Under the pieces are notes generated by a model. It saw only the letters and a list, made by a program, of their open reading frames with translations. It was not told the origin of the DNA and made no database searches. A program made the position numbers and the translations under genes. Of a DNA stretch of 64,000 nt, positions 36,600 through 48,275 are shown in pieces (the first letter of the stretch is position 1; each line of letters opens with the position of its first letter). The stretch is from Chimonanthus salicifolius (lineage: Eukaryota; Streptophyta; Magnoliopsida; Laurales; Calycanthaceae): NCBI GenBank assembly GCA_013350335.1, contig CM023539.1, forward strand, positions 20,008,448 to 20,072,447, written 5' to 3'.

Positions 36600-38364
36600 T
36601 GACTAGTGTATTGCCCGTTTCCAGTATTTCCCCATCTGTTTTTGTCTTGAGTTTCACTATTTACAAACTAGATCTGTGGATCGCGCGTTTTGACCTTTGG
36701 GTTTGGCATTGGAGGCCGGTTTATGAGTTTTGGAGATGTCAGAGTTCGACATCATCTCGGGGTGGACTGGTCGTCCTCCCATCCTGTTACCTTGAACTGT
36801 TGCTATAGGTGGGTGACGAGTCAATTCCTTGCGGTGGATGCATTGTCGAGTGGCTTACAACTTACAGTCTGAGCGTGGAGGAGTTGTGTAGCTTAGTGGC
36901 TAGCTTGAGTTAAAGGAGAGTTTGGGGTTGGCAGCTGTTGAGATGCCTCGCATGGTACAGGGGTTTTTGGATGTCTTTTTGGGGAAGTTTCTTAGATTGT
37001 CGCCACGTCAAGAGATAAGGTTTGTTGTGGATCTGCTCTCCTGGTACGACACCTGTTTCGATTATTCAATTTCGGGTGGTGCCAGTAGAGGTGTTGGAGC
37101 TGAAGAGTTAGATCCGGAGTTGGAGTCTCTTGGCAACAATTGACGCAGCGCCCTCCTTGGAGCGCACTGACTTTGTTGACCAAGAAAGGGACGGCTTTAT
37201 GAGTTTATGTTTTAATTACTGGCAGACTTTGGAGTTGGAGAAACAACTCAGGGAGTTAGAAATCATCGGCTTCATTCGGCCTAGCACTTCATCTTGGGGT
37301 GCACCGATGTTGTTGCTAAGAAGAAAGATGGATCAATGGGGATGTACATTGACTATCGGCAGTTGGATAGAGCTACAGTGAAGAACAAGTAACCATTGCC
37401 AAGGATTGATGATCTGTTTGACCAGTTAAGAGGATCTAAGTGTTTCTCCAAGGTAGACTTTCATTCGGGTTAGCATCAGGTGAAGGTACGGGATTGTGAC
37501 ATTAAGAAGACCGCATTCCGTACTCATTTTGGACTCTTTGAGTTTGTGGCGATGCCATTTGGGGTGACAAATGCCCCAGCGACATTCAGTGCCCTAATGA
37601 ACAAGACATTCGGGCCGTACCTAGATAGGTTTGTAGTGGTGTTCATTGACGGCATCTTGATATAACTAGCATCAGAAGAGGGGCATGAGCATCATCTGAG
37701 AACTGTACTTCAAGTCTTGGGTGATCATCAGCCTTATGTGAAGTACAATTAGTGTGAGTTTTAGTTACTAGAGTTTCAGTTTCTGGGGCACGAGGTGTCA
37801 GCTGAATATGTGCCATAGATCCGGCCAAGGTTGAGACTGTTATGAGATGGGAACGGCTGTGGAGTAGGATCGAGATCCGCAGCTTTGATATCTTGCTAGA
37901 TTACTATCAATTTCTCATTGAAGGTTTTTCCAAGATCGCCACACCTATGACGGCGACAATGTGCCTTTCATTTGGGGCGAAGCTTGTGAGACAACCTTCG
38001 AGAGGCTGGAGGAGAGTTTGACTTCTGCTCCGGTATTGGTAGTGCCAGAGAGGGGCAGTGGATATGCGGTTTACTGTGATACTTTCGGTGACGGTTTGGG
38101 TTGTGTACTGATGCATGATAGAAAAATGGTAGCTAGTGGTTGAAGAAAAAGTAAGCCCCATAAATGGAAATTATCATACTCATGACTTGGAGTTAGCGGC
38201 TGTAGTTTTTGCACTTAGGGTCTGGAGACACTACTTATATGGTGAGAGGTTCGAAATTTTCTCAAACCTTTGTAACTTAAAGTATTTGTTCCAACAGAAG
38301 GAACTGAATATGAGGCAGAGACGGTGGATAGAGTACCTTGGTGACTATGACTTTGTGTTGGTTT
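36600..38364 (+). pseudogene. Element C pol remnant part 1: protease, RT, RNase H
   Basis: The plus-strand fragments in order are as follows. A protease tail with an LGVDWSSSHPVTLNC-type segment lies near 36740-36800. The linker FLDVFLGKFLRLSPRQEI lies at 36970-37020. RT start has [16 protein letters not shown] at 37260-37305. RT core has [19 protein letters not shown] and FIDGILI at 37507-37663. RNase H has LVVPERGSGYAVYCD and [25 protein letters not shown] at 37961-38369. Many stops and shifts are present, and FIDD has become FIDG. The frame is cut at 38364 by solo LTR E and resumes at 41832. Confidence 0.9.
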
Positions 38365-38518
38365 TGTAACACCTCGGAATTTTAAGATATCAATTTACAT
38401 GAATTTTGTCTATCTAAATTATGAATTAATGGATATGGACCTTAGATGGGTAAGGTGTTGGATAATGACCCAATTACGACCCAATGGTTATGGAATGAGA
38501 GTTCAATGTAGGGTAAAT

Positions 38519-38575
38519 GGGTAGGTTACATTTAAATGGGTAGGTTACATTTAAATGGGTAAGTTACATTTAAAT
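38519..38575 (+). repeat. 19-bp tandem repeat, three copies
   Basis: GGGTAGGTTACATTTAAAT occurs three times in direct succession, the third with one change (GGGTAAG). It lies near the start of LTR E. Confidence 0.95.
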
Positions 38576-39600
38576 GGGTCATGGTGGCTATTTGGGTCAA
38601 AAGGCTCAATTGGGACCCAATGGGTCATGGTTGACTTGGTTGACCACCAAGTGAGTCCAAGCTTATTTTGGTTGGGGCTGATTTGAATTGGAAAGGAAAT
38701 CAAATGATTAAGTTGAGTCAAGTGACTTAAAATGGAAAGACAATCAAGTGAGTGAGTTGGCATTAAAATGATGAGTTAAATGGGTGAGTTGAGTCAAATG
38801 AGTTGGATGGGAAATTATGGAGATATTTATCTCAAAGGAGTGAAGTGTGAAGTTGAAAGGCTGTAGTTTCAAACTCACACACCACTCCACACGTTGGAGG
38901 GAAAGCATGGGGGGGAGTTTCATCTCAAAGATGAAACCCCCACATGAAACATTAATGAGAGGAGGAAGATGAGGGGAGGTTACACCAAGATTTCAAATTC
39001 AAAATACACCACACGTTGGAAGCATGGGGGTTTTCCCATCTTACATGGAAACTCAAGAGCCAAAACCGTTGAGAGGGTTTCATCTCAAGGATGAAACCCC
39101 CAAATGGAATAAGTGAGGGAGATGAATGGGGAGGGGAGTTACCAAGGGGTGCCATCAAGGGACACCACCTTTGGTCAACTCTCATTACTTAGTTTCCATT
39201 CCTCCTCTCTCTCTCTCTCCCTCCTTTGGCCATTTTCACCTCTCAAGACAAGGAACCTTGGCTGGTTGTCTCTCACACAAATCATTCCTTGGCCGATCAC
39301 TTCTCAAGGTATAGACTTATAAAAGATTTGTGATCTCAAACCATCACACAAAGCCAACCACTCTCAAGACAAAGATTTGGAGCATTGTTCTAAGCATCTC
39401 CCTCAATCCATATCACTTGGCCGAATTATTCCAAGGGGTCTGTAGCAAGGTCAGTCTCGGCCAAAGGAGCAAGGAAAAAGAAGGAGAGGCTAAGGAAGGA
39501 AAGGAACAAGCCGGAGCAAAGGACAAATTGGAGGAGTCGCGGAAACGGTAAGTGCTCAACAAATTCTATATTAGAAAAGAGGGTCAAAGGTCAAGGATAT

Positions 39601-40690
39601 GGTTCGGCCATTGCATGGCCGAACCCTAAAAGTTTATTATGGAAAAATAGGAGCATGATCTTAGAAGGAACCATAGGGTTCGGCCATGTACGAAGGAACA
39701 TTAGTGATTAATAAGTTTGGGAAAGATGGTAACCATGGAAGGACATGGGGTAAATATCTTAATGGATTTTAAAGATGGTCAAGGAAACATGATCCGGCCA
39801 TTGCATGGCCAAACCCTAAAAGGGATATACAAGAACCATTGAATATGAAAAAGTGATTGATTAGGTTTGGCCATGATGTATGGCCAAACCCATCAAATGT
39901 GCTATGGGATTTAAAAGAGGAGCACCAAAAACCAAAGGGTGAGGTTCGGCCATGGTGGATGGCCGAACCCCACCAAGTGCTATGTATGGTATTTTATTTT
40001 TAAAGGGTCTAAGTGAATTTAAATGGATGGAGGTGTGAGAACCAATTATAGATGAATAAAATGTTTAAATGGAAATAAGGAACCATAGGGTTCGGCCATG
40101 TGTATGGCCAGACCCCATGGAGTGACAATGGTGGATGATTAAGGGCTAGATGATGAATATGTGAATGCTTAGATGAATGGATTGGCAATTGGACTTAATT
40201 AAAAAGGATTAAAGGACCAAAATTTATGATGGTGAGGTTCGGTCATGTTGTATGGCCGAACCCCCACTAAGATGGATTTTCATGGACCAAGGTTTTATGG
40301 ATTAGGTGGATGATTTATTGTTAAGTAATTAACTAAGAAAATTAGGAAGTAATGAATCAAAGGAAATAATAAAATCAAATAGGTGAGGTTCGGCCATAGT
40401 GTATGGCCGAACCCCACAAGTGTTGCTTTTGGACTTAGATTATTATGTGGGTAAGATGATTAATGTATAAATGGATAGATCAATGGAATTGTGTGATTGG
40501 GCTTATGAACCAAAAGGAGGGACTAAAACAAAATAAGTGAGGTTTAGCCATGGTGTATGGCCGAACCCCACAAAGTTATATTTGGAGGATCTAGGATTTT
40601 AAAAAGATTACTTGAAAGTGATTGGTTAAAACCAAAAAGGGACCCAATTTAAATGGGTAAGGTTCGGCCATGGTGTATGGCCGAACCCCA
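39601..40690. repeat. GGTTCGGCCAT palindrome array in solo LTR E
   Basis: Inverted pairs occur at about 39601, 39790, 39866, 39944, 40088, 40237, 40386, 40540 and 40660, at intervals of roughly 80-190 bases. Each is GGTTCGGCCAT, a short loop, then ATGGCCGAACC(CC). Several copies carry changes in one arm only (for example GGTTTAGCCAT), which suggests decay. Confidence 0.85.
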
Positions 40691-41703
40691 CAAAGTGTGT
40701 ATATGGTTTTTGATATTATTATAAATCAAATGGGACTTTGGTTTTGATTTGTTGTTATGTAACAAGGTGACGGGACCTCACAAACAGTATACGGTCGTGA
40801 ACGGTTTTCGAACAAAAACGTAAGGTCAAACTAGTTGTCATTGGTAGGATTCTACCTTATTGAAACATGGATATGTATACGGTTTTATCTTATTTGATGG
40901 TTTATTTTGCAATTATATTATGTTTCAAAAGTGAAGTTTTTAATGCTATGGTATTTACATTACATAGCATATGGACATGTACATCTCATGCATGGCATGG
41001 GAGGGGAATTTGTAATTGGGGACCACTCTCCGTCGGGGCGTCCGTAAGGCAATCATGGGAAGACCTTGATGTGTATAATGCCATCAAGTAGAATCCGGAG
41101 GCCACACTCCGTCGGGGCGTCCGAAAGACCACTGTGGGGATACCTTGATGAGGAGAATTCCATCAAGAGGTTACACGGAATGTGATGGGTGGAACTCATT
41201 GCATAAGACATATGACATGACATGATTGTACATGATTTTGATGATATGATATGTTATATGATATTTGATACTAACCCATGTGATAGCCCTACTTAGAATT
41301 CCTATTGGGTGCGTTGTACTAACACCCTACTTCTACCCTAGTGAATGACACAGGAAAGGAAGGGGTCAAGGATAGTGAAAGAAGCCAAGCATAGAAGCTT
41401 GGGATATATGAATGGATTCTATTTATTATATTTTGTTTAAGTTGCCATGGACATGTAATTTGAGTAGTTAGATGATGGCATGTAATAACTTAGTTAATAT
41501 TGCTATGATTTGGAATGGTTTGATTAAATGATTAAGTTAAGGTAATTTTGGATAAATGACAAAGTACTTTGCTATCTAAAACGGAGTAGACTTAGGTTTT
41601 ATTATAATCCGCAGTTAGTTTAGGTTACATTCCACAATGATTATATTTTACTATGTGTAAACCGTTCTCATGGACTTAGTCCATGCACACATAGGTTTGG
41701 CTA

Positions 41704-41737
41704 GTTAAGGGTCGTACTTTAGAAGTCCGGACTTAGC
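41704..41737 (+). other. U5 inverted repeat of solo LTR E
   Basis: GTTAAG..ACTT pairs with AAGT..CTTAGC around TAGA, near the 3' end of the LTR in its sense orientation. It is followed by the CGCGTCGTGACGT block that is conserved in the other families. Confidence 0.65.
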
Positions 41738-41831
41738 TCGCGTCGTGACGTCCCGCTCTCTATCACTTTTTTTTTAAAAAAAAATAGACTCTGATTTTCA
41801 GAAAAAGAATGAAAAAGGGCAGGACGTTACA

Positions 41832-43130
41832 GGTTTACCACCTTGGTAAGGCATACGTCGTTGCGAACGCCTTCAGTCGTAGAACGAGGACAACCTTATC
41901 GAGTCTGATCGGAGGATATAAAGCATTCGGACCTTGCAACATTGTTGTTCAGCCAGAGGTTTATGATAAAGTTTTGAAAGCAAAGGAGTCAGAAGAGAGG
42001 TGCATAGCATTGAGAGATTTTGTGGCCAGTGACAGTGGACCCTTTGGACGGGTTGTGAGACGAGATGGTGGCTTGATCTTTCAAGGTAGATGTATGTACC
42101 CATGTAAAGGCAGTGCCACGAGGAGGTATTACGGCACTTCCATCATTCCAGATTTTCTTTGCATATGGACATATGAAGGTGTATCACGTTTTGCATCAAT
42201 AGTTTTGGTAGAGAAGCATAAAGAGGTCAGTGGCTGAGTTATGACCTATAGTTTGACTTGCTGGCGGGTCAAGGTAAAGCACTTGAGAACCGCTGATAGA
42301 TTGCAATCTCTTCCGATCCTCGAGTGCGAGTGGGATCACATTACTATGGATTTCATGACTGGTCTACCGAAGTCACCTTGAGGGAATGATACAGTGTCGG
42401 TCATAGTGGATCAGTTGACTATGTCGACCCATTTTATTGGTATGAAGACGATGGGTTCTCTAGATACTTTGAGCAAGTTATATTTGATGGAGGCCTTCGG
42501 ATTGTATGGTGCGCCTAAGTCGATTGTTTCAGACCAGGACTAGAAGTTTGTTTCTCGGGTCTGACAGAGCTTGCAGAAAGAGTTGGGCACACAATTTTGT
42601 TTTAGTATAGCTTTTCATCTACAAACAAATGGTTAGTCGGAGTGGACCATTTATGTCTTAGAGGATATGCATTGAGTTTGTGCTTTGGATTATGGCAGCA
42701 GTTGAGAGAGTCACGTAGACTTGATTGAGTTCGTTTACAACAACAACAACTACCAGACTAGTATCTACATGGTCCTGTATGGGGCCTTGTATGACAGGTT
42801 GTGCAGATCACCCCTATTTTAGACGGAGATCAGTGATACAATGATGTCAGGGCTGAGTATGGTCAATGAGACTACAAAGCATGTAAGGTTGATTGGATAA
42901 AGGTTGTTGACTGCCCATAGTTGGCAGGCGGGCTTGGCTGGTAGTCGGAAGAGGGACCAGTACAGATTGAGGATTCGAGGTAGCAAAGTCTCTGTGGCAA
43001 GACAATTCGCTTAGTTTTGGTCGTTTAGCAGTGTAAGGGTAGAGAGTATTCTACTTGGGTTAATGAGGCAACGACGTGGAAGCAGTTCCCAACATTGTTT
43101 GAGACTAGAGGTATGAATTCAGTTTGAATC
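41832..43130 (+). pseudogene. Element C pol remnant part 2: RNase H end, integrase, chromodomain
   Basis: The segment starts with the RNase H tail (YHLGKAYVVANAFSR-type). Integrase pieces follow: WDHITMDFMTGLPKS with the first aspartate (near 42330-42370), LYGAPKSIVSDQD with the second (near 42500-42540), and a decayed SEWTIYVLEDMH where [11 protein letters not shown] is usual, in which the catalytic glutamate is kept. The end (43055-43105) has an EATTWKQFPTLFE stretch resembling a chromodomain end. Multiple stops make it non-functional. Confidence 0.88.
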
Positions 43131-43147
43131 CGAGGACGAATTTCCTT

Positions 43148-43155
43148 AAACGGGG
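43148..43155 (+). other. candidate polypurine tract of element C
   Basis: AAACGGGG lies just before the 3' LTR start at about 43159, the expected place for plus-strand priming. Confidence 0.55.
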
Positions 43156-43318
43156 TAGTGTTATAACGACCTGACCAGATCCTTTGGGATTTTCCTGAGA
43201 AGATTTTCGGACCCCCATTGGGTGTTTTGGTGGCAGTGGAGAGAGTGTGGGATCCATGGTGGACCACTATTCGCCTGATTTCGAGCTCGGAAGCTCGAAG
43301 GGCATTTTGGTAATTTCA

Positions 43319-43342
43319 ATATATATATATATATATATATAT
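43319..43342 (+). repeat. (AT)n microsatellite
   Basis: An uninterrupted AT repeat of about 24 bases in the element C 3' LTR is absent from the 5' LTR. Confidence 0.95.
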
Positions 43343-44483
43343 TTTTTGTAATTTAAATTATTTAAAAATCATGTTTTGGTTACAATTTTAAAAATATTTT
43401 TAAAAAGTGGTGTTTTCCACTTTTCCAAAAAGTAAGTTCAAACCCTAGCCTTCTCATATATAAACTCTCTTTATCTTTCTCCCTCCCCCTTCTCTTCTTC
43501 TCTTCCCTCTTTCCCCTAATCCAAACCTTAAGATCAATTCCTAGCCGCCGCCGTGCCTTCCATGTGTCTCTCTATCTCTCTTCTCTCTCCTCTCTCGGTT
43601 TTCTTCTACTAAACCTTAAATCCCTCTCCTCTCTTCCTTGAAACCCTAATCCCTAGAGCCACCACTGCTCCTCCTTTCCTCTCTCCTTCTCGGTTGTTCA
43701 TTCTCTCTTCCTTGGAAACCCTAGGAGACCCCTTCTCCTTACAGCAGCCGCCGCAGCCCCTCTCCCAACCGTCGCCTCTTAGTAACTCTTTTTCTCTTTC
43801 TTCCCGTGCCTCTTTTTTTTTTCTTCTCCTCCTCTTTCCCTCACTCCTTGACCCAGCAACACCTGACCACCGCTTCAGCCGATCCCAGCGAGTCCTTGCC
43901 TCTCTAACCTTCGCTTCGACATTGGATTTCCACTCGTCCTCGTCCTTCTCTCACCGATCTTAGATTGAGCTCCCTTCAACCCATCAAGCCGCTTGCTCGC
44001 TTCGTATTTTCAACTCCACACACTATGAGGGGACTTATCACTATTTTAGCATGCATACACATTTACTTAACCTTTGACCCTGAACATGGAGTGACCTGCA
44101 TGAGATCCTTCGTTTATTAAGCCACTCGGTAAGGGAACCGTTTAAATGAATATGTGGCAAGGGATTTGTTTGGGTGCACTCATGTCAATGATATGCGATT
44201 AATTGAGGATTTTAATTGGATAAATGATTATTGAAGTTGGAAGCTTGCTGGTAACATGTTGTTTGTTTAATTATTACTTGGGAATGAATTTATGATGAGA
44301 TTAAGACATGCATTGGATATTGGTCATGATGCTTGAAAATTGTTGATAATATGTTTTATGTTCAACCATAACACATATATGAATTTATGATGGGAATGAG
44401 ATTGTTCATTGGATAATGAGCATGAGGCTTGAAAGTTTGTTGACAAAATGTTGTGTGTTTATTTATAACATGTCAACATAATT

Positions 44484-44580
44484 ATGATGAGGATGGAGAT
44501 GTGTGTTTAGATAATCTGTTATATGTCTTTTATGATGAGGATGGAGATGTGTGTTTAGATAATCTGTTATATGTCTTTTG
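44484..44580 (+). repeat. tandem duplication of about 48 bp
   Basis: ATGATGAGGATGGAGATGTG followed by TTTAGATAATCTGTTATATG occurs twice back to back. The 5' LTR of the same element has one copy, so the duplication arose after insertion. Confidence 0.9.
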
Positions 44581-45337
44581 TTACATGCGATGTATGTGTT
44601 GTTAATCTTGATTAATCATATCAGAGCATGATTACATTGTTACATATGACCAGGATATCATGTGTATGCATGTGTGTGTGTGTAGGTGGGGTGGGTGGGG
44701 AGGGGGGGCGGGGGCGGTAACCCGCAACGAACAACGTGCCATTGGATGTTGAGATGGAGGAATTGTTTACATGTGAATATGTTTATGATGACGTGATTTT
44801 TTTGGCTGTTGGGAGGACTTTTCCGTTACTCTCCGGCGGTCGAGACCCCGATAGGAGATGCAGGTTTCCCCGTTACGTTCCGGCGGTTGAGGTGCCTGAC
44901 CTTGAGATTGGCTTCCCCGTTATGCTCCGGTGGTCAAGACCCACATAGGAGATGCGTGTTTCCCCGTTGCATTCCAGCGGTTTAGGCAGTTGTGTATTGC
45001 ATGGTCTATTGTTTATATTAGTAGGGAGACCAGAGTTGTTAGAGGAACACTGTGAGTACTTTGCTCCTCCATTTGCTTGCGCTAACGCCTCTATTACTTA
45101 AGGCTAGGTTGGTTAGCGTGCGTAGGCTTTTTTTTTTTTATAAGGCTCTTCTGGATAGCAGATATGGACAATCACAATTTTCTCGGTCCGACACGAGCTC
45201 CATAGTATGGGACATGTTCATGGAATGACCCAGGTAGGATTAACAAAACTAGCATTCCTTCAACTCACCATCCAACTATTCAAGTATGCCCATTTGAAAT
45301 ATTCAGACGCCCTATTTGTTGACAAAATTCTTATTTA

Positions 45338-45745
45338 TTATTGAGGTGGAATGAATTCTGCTGCTTTCGGCCCCATAAAATCGCCTAATGTTGCGCGTCT
45401 AGGTGCTGGGCAGGCGGGGGGTGGGGCATAGGAACCAGCAAAGGAATTGGAGGTCGGGAGCCAGCGATCTCCTTTGCACCAACTAACGGGTGGCCCAAAC
45501 GTATTTGGATAGTATTTACAACTTTTGGAAGTGGGAAAGTGCCTCCTCAAACCCCCTATACCTTCCCCATTCCCTGGATATGAAAAAATGGATTTAACAG
45601 CCTCTTTTTTCTGTTTTCCGTGGATTTGTCCCTTCCATCGGAAGAAGAGGAGCACCACTTGACCAACGGCGGAGGAGCAGACATCGGGGCCGCCCCAATG
45701 AATGTCACGTAGATTCCCTGAAGGGAAGTTGTTAAGAAATTCCAC
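45338..45745 (-). other. open frame of 135 codons, unrecognised
   Basis: An uninterrupted frame on the minus strand has a glycine/proline-rich C-terminus. I recognise no family and see no membrane segment or motif. It may be a chance frame in mitochondrial spacer DNA, where such ORFs are common, so it is listed as possible only. Confidence 0.2.
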
Positions 45746-45869
45746 TTCTTTATTCTAGCATTTACTTGAATTAGACATCTTTTTCTCCATCTTCAACCCC
45801 TATCTATTGAAACTATTTTCGACCCCCAACCCACCCTTCTTCTACGGTCGGTGATTCATTATCCCTGTA

Positions 45870-46178
45870 TTGTATCGGCTTTATGTTCGTAAGTATTCAT
45901 CCCTTCTCCTGTCTAGCTTCTCGTTCTTGATGTTCTCCCCCGAATCCCAAGAGGCATATGCCCACTTCTATCTGTTCGGCCCAATCCCTATAGTCTCATC
46001 GAACATAGGGATGTTCCTCACGAACTCCATGGTTTGGGTTGGATTTGAGTTAGGGAGGTTATTCCGGTTGAAAGAAAAATCAAATGCTTTTGATCTCCGG
46101 TTGCTTCCAATCAATCAGGGAAAGCTAACTGTAACCTTGTTCTTTGGATCCCGAATCCCGAGCTACAGCTATAGTTAA
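45870..46178 (+). other. open frame of 102 codons, unrecognised
   Basis: The plus-strand frame has a hydrophobic, serine-rich N-terminal half (LLLSSFSFLMF) that could be one membrane segment. No family is recognised. It lies in the organelle-derived block and has no identifiable neighbours in an operon-like arrangement. Confidence 0.2.
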
Positions 46179-46803
46179 CTATAGGCAAGGCCATGTTCCA
46201 GTTGGGCACAGAAGCAGGGTTCTACAATGATGGAGAGGGCTAAATAATCAGTGTAGTTGGAAGCGGTTTCGGTTGAAACCGGAAGAGAGGCTGAAAAGTC
46301 CTCCCAGTATGTACCGTGCACACCCCCAGCCTGTCTCTGGTGCGCTCAATGAGAAACCTGTTCTCTGGATCAGTTCCCAACCCTACTTCTCCCGCCTGCC
46401 CATCATTTAGTGACATAGCGGGGTGGGAGTATAAAATAAGTATATTTCATTTGAAATGAATACGTTACGTGTATGAGACAATAAAGTTAGCAACTTTCAT
46501 GATATTCATGAAGCCAATGAATGAATTGGGGGCTCCGGGCCCCGTTCCCGACCGACACCTGCCCCGTTTTTCCAGCCAGATCTGTGAAACAACCATCTAC
46601 GACTACAGGCATGCGACAACTGCAAGTATGCTGCCCATCCTTGATGCCAAATGGTATTGGAATGGAAACACATCTCAAGTGGTGAGTGAACACATCTCAC
46701 ATCTGGGAAAAAAATGGGCAGGTAGAAAGAGATTGCATTTCTATCGATTACGTGTGGACCAATCAATTCCCATTGGCATTTGCAGTTGATTGCAGTAGTG
46801 ATA

Positions 46804-47560
46804 TCAAACATGCTGCCTCCTATCTCGGAGCATCATCAATCCGAAATTGATCCTTTTTTCTGTCTCGAGAAAGCGCGACCTTGTCTCTGTATGGAAGGTG
46901 GCTCCATCTGGTTTATAGATCTTGACGGAATAAACTAGTAAACCTCCGACCATGCAACATGTCCCAGTGAGATGCGATGAGGTTAAACATTTGTTGGGGA
47001 TTGAGTGGTGGCGACAACGCTTAAACATGAATTTGAGAGTATCTACATGTGTTGAGGACCGCAAAGAGTCCAATCATCTAAATCTACTTCCTTCTACTAA
47101 GGGATCATGAAACAAATCTTTTTTGCAGAAATCACAATCCAGCAACAGGAGCATTCTTCATACCGGCATTACACGTTGCATTATGAGCAAAACACCCCCC
47201 CAATCTGCTATGAAAGTAGTCTCAAGTTTGTCTCCTCCCTCCGCGATCTCTACCTGATGGTATTCGAAGAAACCATCTGTAAAAGGGCACACTTCGAGAT
47301 CCGGCCCCCCCATATTTCTCGCATACATCATGGAGCATTCTTAAGTCTATGCCCTTATTCCTTCCACCACTCCTCTTTTCAGAGATGACGATGGGAGTAA
47401 CCCACTCAGATTCTATGACGGGGGAGAGAAGGCCTCCCCCCAACATAGCATCAATTTCCTCTTCCACCAACTCATGTAGCTTGGGATTGAGGCAAGTTAC
47501 ACTACCTACTAGTTCAGCATCAGATTGAAGTTTTGTTCCCGACTCGTGCACTTCATATTT
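46804..47560 (-). pseudogene. Ty3-type reverse transcriptase remnant in organelle-derived DNA
   Basis: On the minus strand from 47551 downward, EEEIDAMLGGGLLSPVIESE and then WVTPIVI match the start of a Ty3-type RT. Further on a DGF..YHQV-like segment occurs in another frame, and near 47040 HVDTLKFMFKRCRHHS matches the region after the catalytic motif. Several frameshifts separate the parts. The RNase H and integrase are not seen to the left. Confidence 0.72.
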
Positions 47561-47625
47561 GCAACACTTTTGGAGGCAAGTCCCACACCTACTTATTATT
47601 CCGTGGGGTGTGGGCGGGGGAGGAT

Positions 47626-48160
47626 CGGTCAGTTAGCAAGAAATTGTTTGTCCATGGATCTTCTGGTAATTCGTCCCACGAGGCTTGGCAAGGCGGTTTC
47701 GAGGCGTGGGTGACCCCAACTATGTGAGACCTATTGCTCATGCTCGCCTCACATTGGTCAACTAGCTGTAGAAGTACCCAAGGAGGTGCTCCTGGTCTAG
47801 TCAATATTGCTTATTCTGGTATTTTCAGTGGTGGTATACAATTGGTTTACGCACCAATGAAGGTTTTTTTTCATACTAGAGCTTTTTTCTGACTATTTCA
47901 TTCTCCACCATCCCGTTCAGGTGCCCAATCTGCAACCTCAGTGGAACCCAGTTGAGAAATGCACTCGTCTGAATCACCATATGTTGGGACTCTTCAGAGT
48001 CAATTCTTTGGCTCGGACGGGGCATTCAGTTCATGTTGCTTTCCCGAATCGGGGAAGGAGCATATCAAATGGTAACATTTCTACAATGTATTACCGTATC
48101 CCTAAGGTTCCCCCTACGGGTTAGTGGAATATTTATGTTCTAAATTCTAATAAAAAGTAG
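47626..48160 (+). pseudogene. psaB: Plastid psaB remnant (photosystem I P700 apoprotein A2)
   Basis: The plus-strand pieces run in the order of the N-terminal quarter of PsaB: GQLA, then AWQGGFEAWV, RPIAHA, RGGAPGLVNIAYSG, RLNHHMLGLF, ARTGHSVHVAF, NVLPYP and a WNIYVLN-like end. They correspond to roughly residues 60-250 of the usual 734. Frameshifts and stops separate them. It is clearly psaB and not the paralogue psaA, because the GNFEAWV- and GGAPGPVNIAYSG-type phrases are psaB-specific. Such plastid pieces are common in plant mitochondrial DNA. Confidence 0.88.
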
Positions 48161-48187
48161 TCACTTATTTGGTCCAACATCTGCCGC

Positions 48188-48275
48188 GTTGCGGCGGACT
48201 TCCCTAACCTGCCGCGTTACGATTCCCTTTGGGTCGCCTACACTTGCCGGGTCGCCATAACTTGCCGGGAACTGA
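48188..48275 (+). repeat. GC-rich short motif cluster
   Basis: CTGCCGCGTTGCGG, CTGCCGCGTTACG, CTTGCCGGGTCGCC and CTTGCCGGG follow each other within about 90 bases, with TGGGTCGCC between. The tract is much more GC-rich than its surroundings. Function is unknown. Confidence 0.6.

Larger units (their letters stand above)
38365..41831 (+). mobile_element. Solo LTR E inserted in element C RNase H
   Basis: A 3467-bp LTR runs from TGTAACACCTCGG to GGACGTTACA. The perfect target duplication GGTTT is at 38360-38364 and 41832-41836. Its sense is plus, opposite to B, F, G and H. It contains a 19-bp triplication (38519-38575), GGTTCGGCCAT hairpins at 39601-40690, CCGTCGGGGCGTCCG units near 41030-41120, and the U5 inverted repeat at 41704-41737. 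The interrupted RNase H frame of C resumes right after it, which confirms the borders. No coding sequence of its own is seen. Confidence 0.95.
29896..45056 (+). mobile_element. Element C: decayed Ty3/gypsy chromovirus with nested insertions
   Basis: The 5' LTR is 29896-31939, the PBS 31942-31953, and pol fragments lie on the plus strand at 36600-38364 and 41832-43130. The 3' LTR starts at 43159 and stops abruptly at 45056, where organelle-derived DNA starts; about 500 bases of its 3' end are missing from the window. Solo LTRs B (32382-36050) and E (38365-41831) sit inside. Gag is not recognisable. The two LTRs differ by large indels, so this is an old insertion. Confidence 0.9.
43159..45056 (+). 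repeat. Element C 3' LTR, truncated
   Basis: This aligns with 29896-31436. It starts TGTTATAACGACC, a changed head. Relative to the 5' LTR it has an extra (AT)n tract with about 130 bp of added sequence at 43319-43450, more pyrimidine-rich sequence at 43600-43740, and a 48-bp tandem duplication at 44484-44580. Homology stops after GTGAG at 45056. Confidence 0.9.
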
